DNA of 64,000 nt from JAEWWD01 sp964440115 (GCA_964440115.1 CAYTPV010000001.1:496001-560000), one strand, 5' to 3'. Shown: positions 42,666 to 51,740, counted from the stretch's first letter. Notes: generated by a model not told the origin, from the letters alone. Program-made: numbers and translations.

Positions 42666-44036
42666 TTATATAGTAGCCAGTGCGATAATGGCATCCGCAT
42701 ACATCTTGGTGTCCTCGATAAGGTCCTCAATGTAGAGCGATTCGTTGGCCATATGCACCAAATTCTCCCGATTTGACCTCTCCGGTCCAAACGCGACGGC
42801 CATTTTGAGATGCCTTGCATATGTACCGCCGCCAACGCGGTGCGGCGGGGTATATTCACCTGTACGCGCTGCGTAAACATCCAGCAATGTCCGCACCAGT
42901 TCGTTGTCTTCGGGCACATAATACCCTTCTGAGAATGTGTAGTTCGCACGGGATGCGCCAAAGTCAGTGAACGCCGCGTCCAGTTTCCTGAGCAGCAGGT
43001 CACAGCCCGCGGATATGGGCGCGCGGATATCCAGCGTTATGGAGAAACCCTGCTCATTCCAATCCATAAGGCCTAAATTGAGCGTAAGCCTGCCCGAATC
43101 GTCAGAAATATCCAACCCCACCGTTTCTCCGTAGTATTCCATACCAAATGCCTGAACAAGGCCGGAAACGGCGCGTTTATCCGCCCCCTCAAGCGGCAGA
43201 TGATCAAGCAGCAGCAGCATGGCCTGCAAAGCGTTCTTCCCTGCCTCGGGCGTGGAAGCGTGGGCAGCCCTTCCTGTCACCACAACGCGGCTCCCCCCTT
43301 CGCAGGTTTCAGCCTCGTAAGAAAAACCGTCTGACGGGCATTGCGCAGCGGCTGCAAGCACTGTCTCTTTGGAAAAGGGTACCGTTGCGACCGCCTTACC
43401 CGGCACTGCATTGACCACCGTGCCTGCCTGCAGGCGCAGTGCGGATGAAAAGACAGCTGTATACTGAGCGTGAAATATGTTCTTTTCAGAATTGACCAGC
43501 GGATATTTTGCATCCGGCGAGAACGCCATGTCGGGCATTTTCGCATGTTCTTTATAATGTTTCAGGCAACGCATGTTGCGCTCTTCATCACATCCGAATA
43601 TGAGCCGAACCTTACGGCGGAAAAGAAAACCCGCCGCCTTGACTGCTGCCAGCGCGTATATGGCGGCCATGGCCGGACCTTTATCGTCCTGTGTGCCGCG
43701 CCCTACGATCTGGCCGTCTACAATCTCCCCTCCGAAGGGATCATGCTCCCATCCTTCGCCTTCGGGCACGATATCCAAATGAGACAGTATACCCAGCGTT
43801 TCCTTCCCCTCGCCAAAATCCGCATAGCCGATATACCCGTCGAGGTTTGTCGTTTCAAATCCAAAGCCATCACAAAGGCCGAGCGTATGCAGGAGTGTAT
43901 CCCGGCATGGGAACCCAAAGGGCGCGCCCGGTTCGTTGCTGTCCACGCCTACGCTGCGAAACGAAACACTTTTCTGCACGGCGGCAACGATGTCGCCTTT
44001 ATGCTCATCTATCCAGCGATCCACGACAGGATGCAT
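42666..44036 (-). CDS. M20-family dipeptidase (PepV/Sapep type)
   Basis: A 456-residue zinc metallopeptidase. The start at 44036 (MHPVVDRW) has GAGGT upstream. Metal-site motifs: HLDIVPEG (about 91), GTQDDKGP (about 124; bridging Asp and catalytic region), GCDEER (about 158) and a C-terminal HRVGGGTYARHL. The SEKNIFHAQY region starts the lid domain. These enzymes release amino acids from dipeptides such as Xaa-His in the cytosol. No neighbours share its strand closely. Confidence 0.9.
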   Translation of the reverse strand: MHPVVDRWIDEHKGDIVAAVQKSVSFRSVGVDSNEPGAPFGFPCRDTLLHTLGLCDGFGFETTNLDGYIGYADFGEGKETLGILSHLDIVPEGEGWEHDPFGGEIVDGQIVGRGTQDDKGPAMAAIYALAAVKAAGFLFRRKVRLIFGCDEERNMRCLKHYKEHAKMPDMAFSPDAKYPLVNSEKNIFHAQYTAVFSSALRLQAGTVVNAVPGKAVATVPFSKETVLAAAAQCPSDGFSYEAETCEGGSRVVVTGRAAHASTPEAGKNALQAMLLLLDHLPLEGADKRAVSGLVQAFGMEYYGETVGLDISDDSGRLTLNLGLMDWNEQGFSITLDIRAPISAGCDLLLRKLDAAFTDFGASRANYTFSEGYYVPEDNELVRTLLDVYAARTGEYTPPHRVGGGTYARHLKMAVAFGPERSNRENLVHMANESLYIEDLIEDTKMYADAIIALATI

Positions 44037-44223
44037 CTCTATTACCTCGCTTTTGTATGAATACTGATACGAAATCAAAACGGCGTCTCTTTTGATCAGC
44101 CGTTACGCAAAATTATACCATGCATGCAGTTTTAGAACAATTGCCGAGCCGCCGAATTCTGCCGAATAAAACCAATACGCTTATCGCTTTAGCATCAGCA
44201 TAAAGCCAGATGCAACGCCCGAT

Positions 44224-45588
44224 TTATTTCAAAAACCGATGCAGCAATTGATCTTTCGCCGATGTATACGGCCTGTAGCGAAGCGGCATGTCAAACCATG
44301 TCCCCTTTTTGATAATACTGCGGTAATGCGTAAACGTATCAAAACTGTGCCTGCCATGATAACTGCCCATACCGGATGCGCCAACGCCGCCAAACGGCAT
44401 GAAATGCGTAGCTGCATGAACGAGCGTATCGTTGATGCACCCGCCTCCAAACGAGCAGGAACCCAGTATCTTCCGCTCCGTCTGCACATCCGACGTGAAC
44501 AGATACAGCGCGAGCGGGCGCGGGTTTTGCTTAATATAGGCGATGCATTCGCCGATATCCGAATACGTGAACATGGGCATTATCGGCCCAAATATTTCCT
44601 GCTGCATGATGGGGGACTGCATATCGACTTCATCGAGCAGCGTTGGCTCAATGAACCTGCACACAGGGTCCGTACCGCCGCCGATAACGGCTTTGCCGCA
44701 TGTCAGCAGTGCCGCTACGCGTTCATAATGCTTCGGATTAATGATCACATTCATATCCGACATGTCGCCATTGGGGAAAAATTCATTCAGCGCGGAACGG
44801 AATGCGGCGATGAACTCCTCTTTCACGCTTTCGTGCACAAACAGATAATCCGTTTCCACACAAGTCTGGCCCGCGTTGAGTACCTTGCTAAACGCGATCC
44901 GCCGTGCGGCGATTTTGATGTTTGCGGTTTGATCGACAATTGCGGGGCTTTTGCCGCCCAGCTCCAACGTGACCGGAGTAAGATGCTTTGCGGCGCTTTC
45001 CATCACCAGACGGCCCACATCCGGGCTGCCTGTGAAGAAAATATAATCAAACTGCTGCTCCAGCAGCAACGCGTTTACCGCCCTGCCGCCTTCCACGACT
45101 GCGATGTATTCATCTTGAAACTGTTCGCTGAGCATCTGTGCGATCACAGCGCTGGTGGCTGGCGCATAAGCGGAAGGCTTGATCACCGCCGTACAGCCCG
45201 CCGAAATAGCGCCAATAAGCGGCGCAAGGCAAAGCTGCACAGGATAATTCCATGGGGACATGATGAGCGCTACGCCATGTGGTTCCGGCGATACAAAAGA
45301 TTTAGAAGGAAATTGCGCCAATGGCGTACGCACCGTACGTTCTTTCATCCAGCCCGCGAGGTGCCGCATATGATAACTGATCTCTTCTAAAACGATCCCC
45401 GTTTCCGTCATATACGTTTCAATGGGAGTCTTGTTCATATCCTGTTTAAGCGCTTCGCCGATGCTGTTCTCGTATTTGCGCAATCCGGCGCGCAGCCTTT
45501 GCAGCATATCCAGCCGGAACTGCAGGCTGCGTGTCTCACCGGAATGGAAGTATGCCCTTTGCTTTTCAACAAGCTCCGAGAAATTCAT
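44224..45588 (-). CDS. Aldehyde dehydrogenase (ALDH3/YwdH-like)
   Basis: A 454-residue NAD(P)-dependent enzyme. ATG 45588 follows AAAGGGA. It has MSPWNYPVQLCLAPLIGA, the base Glu in TLELGGKSPAIVD, the nucleophile Cys in NAGQTCVETDYLF (about 240) and the C-terminal PFGGVGASGMGSYHG. Class 3-type aldehyde dehydrogenases oxidise medium-chain or aromatic aldehydes. It is the last gene of the minus-strand operon starting with TetR at 50817, 47 bp after the GtrA gene. In that setting it may oxidise the aldehyde made by the class II aldolase; this is inference. Confidence 0.9.
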   Translation of the reverse strand: MNFSELVEKQRAYFHSGETRSLQFRLDMLQRLRAGLRKYENSIGEALKQDMNKTPIETYMTETGIVLEEISYHMRHLAGWMKERTVRTPLAQFPSKSFVSPEPHGVALIMSPWNYPVQLCLAPLIGAISAGCTAVIKPSAYAPATSAVIAQMLSEQFQDEYIAVVEGGRAVNALLLEQQFDYIFFTGSPDVGRLVMESAAKHLTPVTLELGGKSPAIVDQTANIKIAARRIAFSKVLNAGQTCVETDYLFVHESVKEEFIAAFRSALNEFFPNGDMSDMNVIINPKHYERVAALLTCGKAVIGGGTDPVCRFIEPTLLDEVDMQSPIMQQEIFGPIMPMFTYSDIGECIAYIKQNPRPLALYLFTSDVQTERKILGSCSFGGGCINDTLVHAATHFMPFGGVGASGMGSYHGRHSFDTFTHYRSIIKKGTWFDMPLRYRPYTSAKDQLLHRFLK

Positions 45589-45635
45589 GGCGGTATCCCT
45601 TTCATGTTGTAATTGCATGGAATGTTAGCTTCCTA

Positions 45636-46079
45636 TCAGGACAAGTGCCCGGCATGCCTCTTTTGAGCAATGTCGTTGGTATCCATGCTGTTTCGGTAGA
45701 CCACATATTTATCGAAAAGAAATTCTGTAATGAGATTGCAGGCCATATTGATCCCCGTTACAACATACTCGTTCCAGAACAAGCCGTCAACCAAATAATT
45801 GCCAAGCAAAGTAGATACCGGTGTGAACACGCAGTAATAGCCAAAAACCTTGAGCATGGCCACGGGCACGTTATTTGCCGATTGAAATGTAAACCGTCTG
45901 TTGAGCGTAAAGTTCCAGATAATCGAAAGTATCAGCGCAACCAGATAGCTGATCCAATAGGGGAATTTTACGATTTCATTGAACAGTGAAAAGCTTCCGA
46001 TTTCAATGGCTCCCGCACTGCAGGAAAACAGTACGAATTTGATGGTACGCCACAGTTCTCTATGTTGCCGCTTTTCCAT
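45636..46079 (-). CDS. GtrA-family membrane protein
   Basis: A 147-residue protein with four hydrophobic helices in the GtrA layout: FVLFSCSAGAIEIGSFSLF, ISYLVALILSIIWNFTLNR with the FTLNRRFTF signature, then VFGYYCVFTPVSTLL and the tail NLITEFLFDKYVVY. GtrA proteins are thought to help move polyprenyl-linked sugars across the membrane. The start at 46079 lies inside the end of the aldolase gene (20-bp overlap), implying coupling. Its presence in a catabolic operon is unexplained. Confidence 0.85.
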   Translation of the reverse strand: MEKRQHRELWRTIKFVLFSCSAGAIEIGSFSLFNEIVKFPYWISYLVALILSIIWNFTLNRRFTFQSANNVPVAMLKVFGYYCVFTPVSTLLGNYLVDGLFWNEYVVTGINMACNLITEFLFDKYVVYRNSMDTNDIAQKRHAGHLS

Positions 46080-47076
46080 ACTCCGCCCCCGCCTTTTTCG
46101 CATATTTTATCTGATAAACCGTCCGCATAAGCAACGCATCGAAAGGTGATAATGCCACGTTCACGCCAAGCGCGCGCGTGTGAAGATAACCCACGCACGC
46201 TTTTTCGATAAGCAAAGGCAGCGCTTCACAATCGCCGCGCGTATCCGCACGGCACAGAGCGCCGATCCCCTTGACAAGAACTGCGCTGTTTCTGCGCAAG
46301 GCTTTTAAAACAGCATCCGGCTCGGGACCGACGCAGAACAATTTCGGGCCGATTATCTGCGCCATATCGTCCAGTTGAGCACGGAACATACGCGCCGAAT
46401 TCGCCGTATGCACCACTGCTGGCGAAGTCGAAACAGCAATATGGGCAAATTCGCTGGAGACAAATTCTTTGAGAGCCTCCCCTTTTGCTTCATCACCGCG
46501 TAAATCCTCCTCAGCCTGCCCTTTGCACGCCGATTTGCATAGGGTTTCCAGCAAAGTCGCGCGGCTGAACGCTTCGTTCCGATCCGCACCCACAATCAAA
46601 GCGCCATGCTGCGCCATGAGCACCACATGCGCGCCGGTTGCAAGCGCTGCTGCCACATTGGATTTGAGTTTTTTCGTGCCGGGAAGACCGTATTTTGCGA
46701 GGGCTATGCCGCCAAGCGCCGCTGTTTGTTCAGGCGTGAACAACCCGGCATGAAACCCGGATAGCCCCAGCGCCGACGCGTAAGTCTGGTGCGTATGGAT
46801 GACAAAGCCGGCATCCGGAAACTGCCTGTACGCCGCAGCGTGTACACCCTTTTCCGACGACGGCTTACGCTCCCCCGTCCATTCGCCCGAAGACAGATCG
46901 AACGATACGATATCCTCAGCCGTCATTCCTTCATAGGCAAGGCCGCTCGGGGTAATGACAAACGATTGCTCCCCTGCTCGGCAGCTGGCATTGCCCCAGG
47001 TGCGGGCAACAAGTCCTTCCCTAAGAAGCAGCCGGCCCGCGTCCGCAACCGATTGTTTGGCCTCGCGCTCGTTCAT
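46060..47076 (-). CDS. Class II aldolase/adducin family protein
   Basis: A 338-residue protein whose N-terminal two-thirds form the class II aldolase fold (fuculose-phosphate aldolase type): LVARTWGNASCRAG, FVITPSGLAYEGMTAEDIV, and zinc-binding HTHQTYASAL (about 93-95) and AQHGALIVG (about 158). The glutamate partner is in SSEKGVHAAAYRQF. A C-terminal extension of about 110 residues is longer than single-domain fuculose aldolases. It likely cleaves or forms a C-C bond in a phosphorylated sugar made by the FGGY kinase at 48557. Its ATG shares a base with the aminotransferase stop (TAATG). Confidence 0.85.
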   Translation of the reverse strand: MNEREAKQSVADAGRLLLREGLVARTWGNASCRAGEQSFVITPSGLAYEGMTAEDIVSFDLSSGEWTGERKPSSEKGVHAAAYRQFPDAGFVIHTHQTYASALGLSGFHAGLFTPEQTAALGGIALAKYGLPGTKKLKSNVAAALATGAHVVLMAQHGALIVGADRNEAFSRATLLETLCKSACKGQAEEDLRGDEAKGEALKEFVSSEFAHIAVSTSPAVVHTANSARMFRAQLDDMAQIIGPKLFCVGPEPDAVLKALRRNSAVLVKGIGALCRADTRGDCEALPLLIEKACVGYLHTRALGVNVALSPFDALLMRTVYQIKYAKKAGAEYGKAAT

Positions 47077-48536
47077 TATCCGATCACCTCAATGCTGTCA
47101 AACACTCTGTCAAAAGCGGCAAGGGCGGCATCGATATCCGCTTCGGTGTAAGCCGCGCTGGTATACATGCGATTTCCCGCCAAAGTCACTAAGCCTTCAG
47201 CCATATAGGCCGCGCCCATATGCTGCATTTCCGCCTTGCGTACCGAGGTTTCCTTCAGAACGCGCGGAATCTGCCACGGTTTGGACCAGCGGATGGCAAA
47301 ATGCATGGTCCCCACCGTATCCAGATGGCAAATGGAACCCACATTGTATGCCACGAATGGCAGCTTGCGCGCTTCGATCTGCCGCTTCAGGCCATCCGTC
47401 AGCCTGTCGCCCATGCTCGCCGCTTTTTCGCATGCGCCGGTACGCTCTATTTCACAAATGGTGTGGTACCCGGCGCAGCAGCTTAATGGCGTGGCCGCCA
47501 TTGTCCCGCCCACCAGAGCCTTTTTACCGTGGCCGTCGAGACCCGCACCCAGGTATTTCATGAACTCCAGCTTGCCGCCGAGTGCGCCCGCGCCGGGATA
47601 CCCGCCCGCGATGACCTTGCCGAACACCGTCAGATCGGGCATCACGCCGAAATACTCCTGCGCGCCGCCCAACCCCATACGAAAGCCGGTCACCACTTCA
47701 TCGAATACCAGCAGCGCACCGTATTTATCGCAAAGCGCGCGCACACCCGCAGGGAATGTGAAATCCACCGGCCGCGTACCGCTTTCCGGGCCGATGGGCT
47801 CAAGAAACACCGCTGCTGTACCGCCTTTGAGCTGATTCATGCGCAGTACGCGTTCGAGATTGTTGAGATCATTGGGGAAGAACTCCTGCGTATGTGAAAA
47901 CACATAACCGGGCACGCCATGCGACTGCAGCCCCTTTGTGCCGGGGATGCGGATGCCGTACACCAGCTGATCGCTCCAGCCGTGGTAAGCGCCGCCCATT
48001 TTGACGATGTTTTTTTTCTTGGTGGCAAGCCTAGCTACGCGCACAGCGCCCATACAGGCTTCGGTGCCCGAGCCGAACATCCGCACCATGTCCACGGAAG
48101 GCACAGACTCTACGATCTTCTGCGCGATTTTATATTCGTATTCGTGAAACAGGCCGGTGGACGGCCCACAGGTATCCAAAAGCTCCTCCACTTTTTCACG
48201 AACGCTCTGCGGATTGCTGCCCAGTACAGTGGGGCCGCCAGCCTGCAGGAAATCGAAGTATTCGTTGCCGTCCACATCAAACAGCTTATTGCCCTGCGCC
48301 CCGGTAAACACGAGCGGGAACGGATAGTTGAACGCGAGGTTATGCTGCACGCCGCCGGGAATAACCCCAATTGCCTGATCCACCATTGCGCGTGAACCTT
48401 TGCACCTGCCGCCGTAATAGTCCGTTTCGTACCGTTGCAGCGCTTCTTTGCCTATGGTGTGAATGGGCTGTTTGATCAAAGCGTCAAGGCTTGCTGAAAC
48501 CGCCTTTGCATCTACATAACGATAGCGTGGTTCCAC
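47076..48536 (-). CDS. Class III PLP aminotransferase (GSA-aminomutase-like)
   Basis: A 486-residue PLP enzyme starting at GTG 48536, with AGGAGG upstream. It shows RMFGSGTEACMGAVRVAR (cofactor phosphate binding), GAYHGWSDQLVYG, LVFDEVVTGFR, and the PLP lysine in VFGKVIAGGYPGAGALGG. This pattern is closest to glutamate-1-semialdehyde 2,1-aminomutases, but no haem-pathway genes are near and an extended N-terminus is present. Within the kinase/aldolase operon it more likely moves an amino group to or from a sugar-derived aldehyde or ketone. Substrate unknown. Confidence 0.87.
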   Translation of the reverse strand: MEPRYRYVDAKAVSASLDALIKQPIHTIGKEALQRYETDYYGGRCKGSRAMVDQAIGVIPGGVQHNLAFNYPFPLVFTGAQGNKLFDVDGNEYFDFLQAGGPTVLGSNPQSVREKVEELLDTCGPSTGLFHEYEYKIAQKIVESVPSVDMVRMFGSGTEACMGAVRVARLATKKKNIVKMGGAYHGWSDQLVYGIRIPGTKGLQSHGVPGYVFSHTQEFFPNDLNNLERVLRMNQLKGGTAAVFLEPIGPESGTRPVDFTFPAGVRALCDKYGALLVFDEVVTGFRMGLGGAQEYFGVMPDLTVFGKVIAGGYPGAGALGGKLEFMKYLGAGLDGHGKKALVGGTMAATPLSCCAGYHTICEIERTGACEKAASMGDRLTDGLKRQIEARKLPFVAYNVGSICHLDTVGTMHFAIRWSKPWQIPRVLKETSVRKAEMQHMGAAYMAEGLVTLAGNRMYTSAAYTEADIDAALAAFDRVFDSIEVIG

Positions 48537-48556
48537 TTGAGGATACCTCCTTTTGA

Positions 48557-50149
48557 TTACTGGCAGATGGCCTGAAAATTGTATTTGTTGGCACGATAGA
48601 GTTTTTTGAATACCGCATAATTTCTGTCATAGATATTTTTCACAGCCGCATTGGGCTCAAAGGTTCTGACAATGGGAATAAGCTCGCGCACCCGCTCCAA
48701 AGTATCGATTTCGCCCAGCCCCACGCCTGCCACGGCCGCAGCGCCCACCGACCCGGCGTTCTGCGGAGAATCTACGGTTTCTATGGTTCGGCCCGTCAAA
48801 TCGGCGAGTATCTGGCAAGTCACGGCGGATAGCGCGCCGCCGCCCACAAAGCGGATATGGCGAGAGGTTCTAATCTTTTTATCCTGACACTCCAGCATCC
48901 AGCGCAAATGATAGCAAACCCCTTCGAGCACCGCGCGGATCAGTTCCGTCTTTCCCGTTTCCAGCCGGATATTGAAAAACATGCCCGCGGCGTTCGGGTC
49001 CTCAAACGGGCAGCGGTTTCCATGCATCCACGGCGTGAATATGACTCCACCCGCGCCAGGCGGCGTCTGCTTTATGGTTTCCGTCAGGTAATCGTACAGG
49101 CTCGTATATATGCTTTCCTGCCCCTGCGCAACATGCTTCTTCTCGAGATAAATGCCTATCTCATCGAGCGCGAGATGATCCTTAACCCATTCGAGGCATT
49201 TTCCGGCAGTCTCCATCTCGGCGAAATAGTTGTATCTGCCCTTCTGGGCGCCTATGATAGCGCCAATCATGGCGTCCGTATCTAAAATCTGCTTATCCAC
49301 AATGGTAGAGACCCAGCCCGACGTACCGGAATAGATATGCGTATCGCCCACCGACGTGCAACCCGCACCAATGCCTATGAGAGTCGCGTCCCCACCGCCG
49401 CCGAACACCGGAATATCCGCCCGCAGACCAAGTTCTTGTGCCGCCTGCTGCGTAAGCCCGCCCACTTTATCCGTGGATTGTATGATCCGCGGAAGATGTT
49501 TCATATTGATCCCAAACATGCGGCAAAGCGGCTTGCTCCAGCATTTTTTGCCCTTCCGCGTATCGTACAGGAAAGTGGAGAACGCGGAATCTTCCGTCAT
49601 CACAAATTCGCCCGTGCAGCGGCAAATGAGGTATTCCTTTACATCCAGCCACTTATATACGCGGCTGAACACTTCCGGCTCATTGTTTTCCACCCATTTG
49701 TACCGCCAGATCGGATCTTTTACGCTGGAGGATACCACGCCGGTAATCACAAGGCTTTTAATGAGTTTCCAGATATTCGCTCCGGCAATCTGTATGCCAT
49801 GCGCGATGCCGGCCTTTATTTCCGCCTTTGCGCGCTGATCCATATAGCTCATAGGCCTACGCAGTGCGTTGCCGTGCTCATCAACAAGCACCAATCCCTG
49901 CATCTGTGAGCAGAAGGAAATGCCCGCTATTGCAGCGGGGTCGACCTGTGTTTTTTCAAGCAGCGTGCGGGTCGTGGCGCACATGGCCGTCCACCATTCC
50001 TGTGTATCCTGCTCAACACCGCCGTTCTCAAGCACATAGAGCCCGTAGCCCTGCTGTTCACTGCCGGAGAGCGCAATGCCTTCCGCCAGCCGGAACAGAC
50101 AGGTTTTGACGCCAGTGGTACCAATATCGTAGGCGAGGATATACTTCAT
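48557..50149 (-). CDS. FGGY-family carbohydrate kinase (xylulokinase-like)
   Basis: A 530-residue sugar kinase with the two-domain actin-like fold. MKYILAYDIGTTGVKTCLF is phosphate-1; YMDQRAKAE and the region around PVFGGGGDATLIGIGAG match the family; the C-terminal signature is RHIRFVGGGALSAVTCQILADLTGR with SVGAAAVAG. It phosphorylates a ketose or polyol, but the substrate is not readable. GGGAGGGG precedes the ATG. It lies 15 bp after the TetR gene. Confidence 0.9.
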   Translation of the reverse strand: MKYILAYDIGTTGVKTCLFRLAEGIALSGSEQQGYGLYVLENGGVEQDTQEWWTAMCATTRTLLEKTQVDPAAIAGISFCSQMQGLVLVDEHGNALRRPMSYMDQRAKAEIKAGIAHGIQIAGANIWKLIKSLVITGVVSSSVKDPIWRYKWVENNEPEVFSRVYKWLDVKEYLICRCTGEFVMTEDSAFSTFLYDTRKGKKCWSKPLCRMFGINMKHLPRIIQSTDKVGGLTQQAAQELGLRADIPVFGGGGDATLIGIGAGCTSVGDTHIYSGTSGWVSTIVDKQILDTDAMIGAIIGAQKGRYNYFAEMETAGKCLEWVKDHLALDEIGIYLEKKHVAQGQESIYTSLYDYLTETIKQTPPGAGGVIFTPWMHGNRCPFEDPNAAGMFFNIRLETGKTELIRAVLEGVCYHLRWMLECQDKKIRTSRHIRFVGGGALSAVTCQILADLTGRTIETVDSPQNAGSVGAAAVAGVGLGEIDTLERVRELIPIVRTFEPNAAVKNIYDRNYAVFKKLYRANKYNFQAICQ

Positions 50150-50163
50150 GCCGACCCCTCCCG

Positions 50164-50817
50164 TCAGTCCCTGTGTGCTATCTGTATCTGTTCGGTTGTA
50201 AATGCGGATTCTACGAACTTGAGCATCTGTGCAACGACCAGTTCATCGTCCGTTAGCGCGCCTTCGCCGCAATAGATTTTGAACCGCTCTTTATAGTAGT
50301 CGCAGCAGTAGGAAAACTGCAGCATCATCAGCAGGTTATCAAAGAAGAACGCAAACAAGCGCGGATCCATATCGCGACGGACGTCGCCTTCCTGTTGTGC
50401 ATGGGATATGAACGCCGAATATGCCTTTGAGGAAACACTCTCGATTTCCCTTGCAAATACAACCGCATATTTTCTGCAGCTTCCGGAGGTGATTTCATGG
50501 TACAGCACATTGTAGCTGCCCTGCTTTTTGGCGCTGCGCTGTACGGCGCGAATAAGTTTTTCAGCGCGCACAAGTATTTTATCGTTTCCCCCAAGCGCAT
50601 CGCTGATGGCATCTTCAAGCGCGACAAGGCAATGCCGCAGGCACGCAAGAAACAGATCATCCTTGTTTTTATAGTACTTGTAGATCACACCTACGCTGAC
50701 GCCGGATTTTTGCGCGATGACGTTGATATTCGCCTTATCCGGTCCGTTTTCGGCAAATTCGACGATGCCGGTTTCGAGTATTTCGTTGATTTTTTCTTCG
50801 CTGAGCTTCTTGAGCAT
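50164..50817 (-). CDS. TetR-family transcriptional regulator
   Basis: A 217-residue regulator. The N-terminal HTH (about 8-55) reads INEILETGIVEFAENGPDKA and VGVIYKYYKNKDDLFLACLRH, the standard TetR pattern. The C-terminal helical ligand domain is variable. It is the first gene of a six-gene minus-strand operon, so it likely represses its own transcription and that of the kinase, aminotransferase, aldolase, GtrA and aldehyde dehydrogenase genes. Promoter and inverted repeat lie at 50915-50971. Confidence 0.9.
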   Translation of the reverse strand: MLKKLSEEKINEILETGIVEFAENGPDKANINVIAQKSGVSVGVIYKYYKNKDDLFLACLRHCLVALEDAISDALGGNDKILVRAEKLIRAVQRSAKKQGSYNVLYHEITSGSCRKYAVVFAREIESVSSKAYSAFISHAQQEGDVRRDMDPRLFAFFFDNLLMMLQFSYCCDYYKERFKIYCGEGALTDDELVVAQMLKFVESAFTTEQIQIAHRD

Positions 50818-50914
50818 AGAACACCATCCTGCCGGTTTTTGAAGCGGTCGGGTACGGTCAGTTACGGAGATGCAAGAACGGGATATGCATTATCGGATGC
50901 GATTAATTAGGATC

Positions 50915-50934
50915 ACGTGAATCACCGCTCACGT
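50915..50934. promoter_or_regulatory. Candidate TetR operator
   Basis: ACGTGA-N8-TCACGT is a perfect inverted repeat just downstream of the -10 of the tetR operon. Binding there would block transcription. Inferred from position and symmetry. Confidence 0.6.
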
Positions 50935-50943
50935 CTTGAGCAC

Positions 50944-50971
50944 AGTATACCACAGCATCAGTATATTGCAA
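50944..50971 (-). promoter_or_regulatory. Promoter of the tetR-kinase operon
   Basis: On the minus strand TTGCAA (50971-50966), 16 bp, then TATACT (50949-50944) preceded by TG at the extended -10 position. Confidence 0.65.
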
Positions 50972-51037
50972 TCCCTGTTTTTCGTGAGTTTCCATAATAT
51001 TCGGGTAACTGACAAAAAAAGCTGCTCCAAAAGCGGC

Positions 51038-51740
51038 AAAGGCGGTCCGGTCACGAAATTAAGGGGTGGGCAAACGCGCAACCGGCGCGTTTCTGCGTAT
51101 CGGCAAACCCTCTTTGGGGGTGTGGGAGATTCGAAAATCCCCCACTTTCAATCCGATTTGGACGATTGGTTGTGTGGTGTAGCCACACATCATTCCTTGA
51201 AGAATACCCGAATGTACCATTCGGGTGCATGCGCGTCAAATCGGTGGGTTAAATGCAGCCAAAAGCTGCATTTAACCCACAGGAAACCCATCGGCAAAGT
51301 CTGAAGGACTTTATCGATGGCCTGAAACGCGTCACCGGCGCGTTCGCTGTCCGCCCTTCGAATTTCCCTGAAATATATACCAACTAAAAAACCACCCGAT
51401 GGGTGGTTTGCGGATGAGGAGATTGGGATTTCGGCCATCAGCATCGCCTTGCTTGCTCTGCGAGCTTCGCGCGGCGGCCTGGGCACGAAATCACGGGGCG
51501 GGCAAACGCGTCACCGGCGCGTTTGCTTATCCGCCCTTCGAATCTCCCTGAAATATATACCAACTGAAAAACCACCCGATGGGTGGTTTGCGGATGAGGA
51601 GATCCGGATTTCGGCCATCGGCATCGCCTTGCTTGGCTTTGCCGTTCGCAAGGCGGCCTGGGCACGAAATCACGGGGCGGGCAAACGCGTCACCGGCGCG
51701 TTTGCTCATCCGCCCTTCTAATCTCCCTGAAATATATACC
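51038..51740. repeat. Satellite-like array of about 180-bp units carrying tRNA-Leu 3' ends
   Basis: Units repeat at about 180 bp: the word CCCTGAAATATATACCAAC recurs near 51366, 51546 and 51725. Each full unit has a terminator-like hairpin (AAACCACCC-gat-GGGTGGTTT), then GCGGATGAGGAGAT, the same bases as the 3' end of tRNA-Leu at 51779, then a conserved body with GCAAACGCG/CGCGTTTGC inside GGGCGG/CCGCCC. A partial unit at about 51038-51100 precedes the structured repeat at 51105. The final unit runs into the intact tRNA gene and its terminator. Confidence 0.8.
51105..51322 (+). repeat. Structured dispersed repeat, copy 2
   Basis: This 218-bp element matches 245-460 in the same orientation. 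Core 51187-51241 is identical to 326-380. Hairpins here: TGTGTGGT-gta-GCCACACA, CCGAATG-tac-CATTCGG, a 14-bp GGGTTAAATGCAGC-caaaa-GCTGCATTTAACCC, and AAAGTC/GACTTT inside CATCG/CGATG. It interrupts the satellite array: an array word (AACGCG..ACCGGCGCGTT) occurs on both sides. Confidence 0.8.

Noticed and set aside
47076..48536. Haem-pathway glutamate-1-semialdehyde aminomutase (hemL)
   Set aside because: Sequence is GSA-like, but no other haem genes are near and the gene is coupled to sugar-type genes, so the symbol was not used.
51038..51740. CRISPR array
   Set aside because: The period is about 180 bp with conserved bodies and no unique spacers; no cas genes are present.
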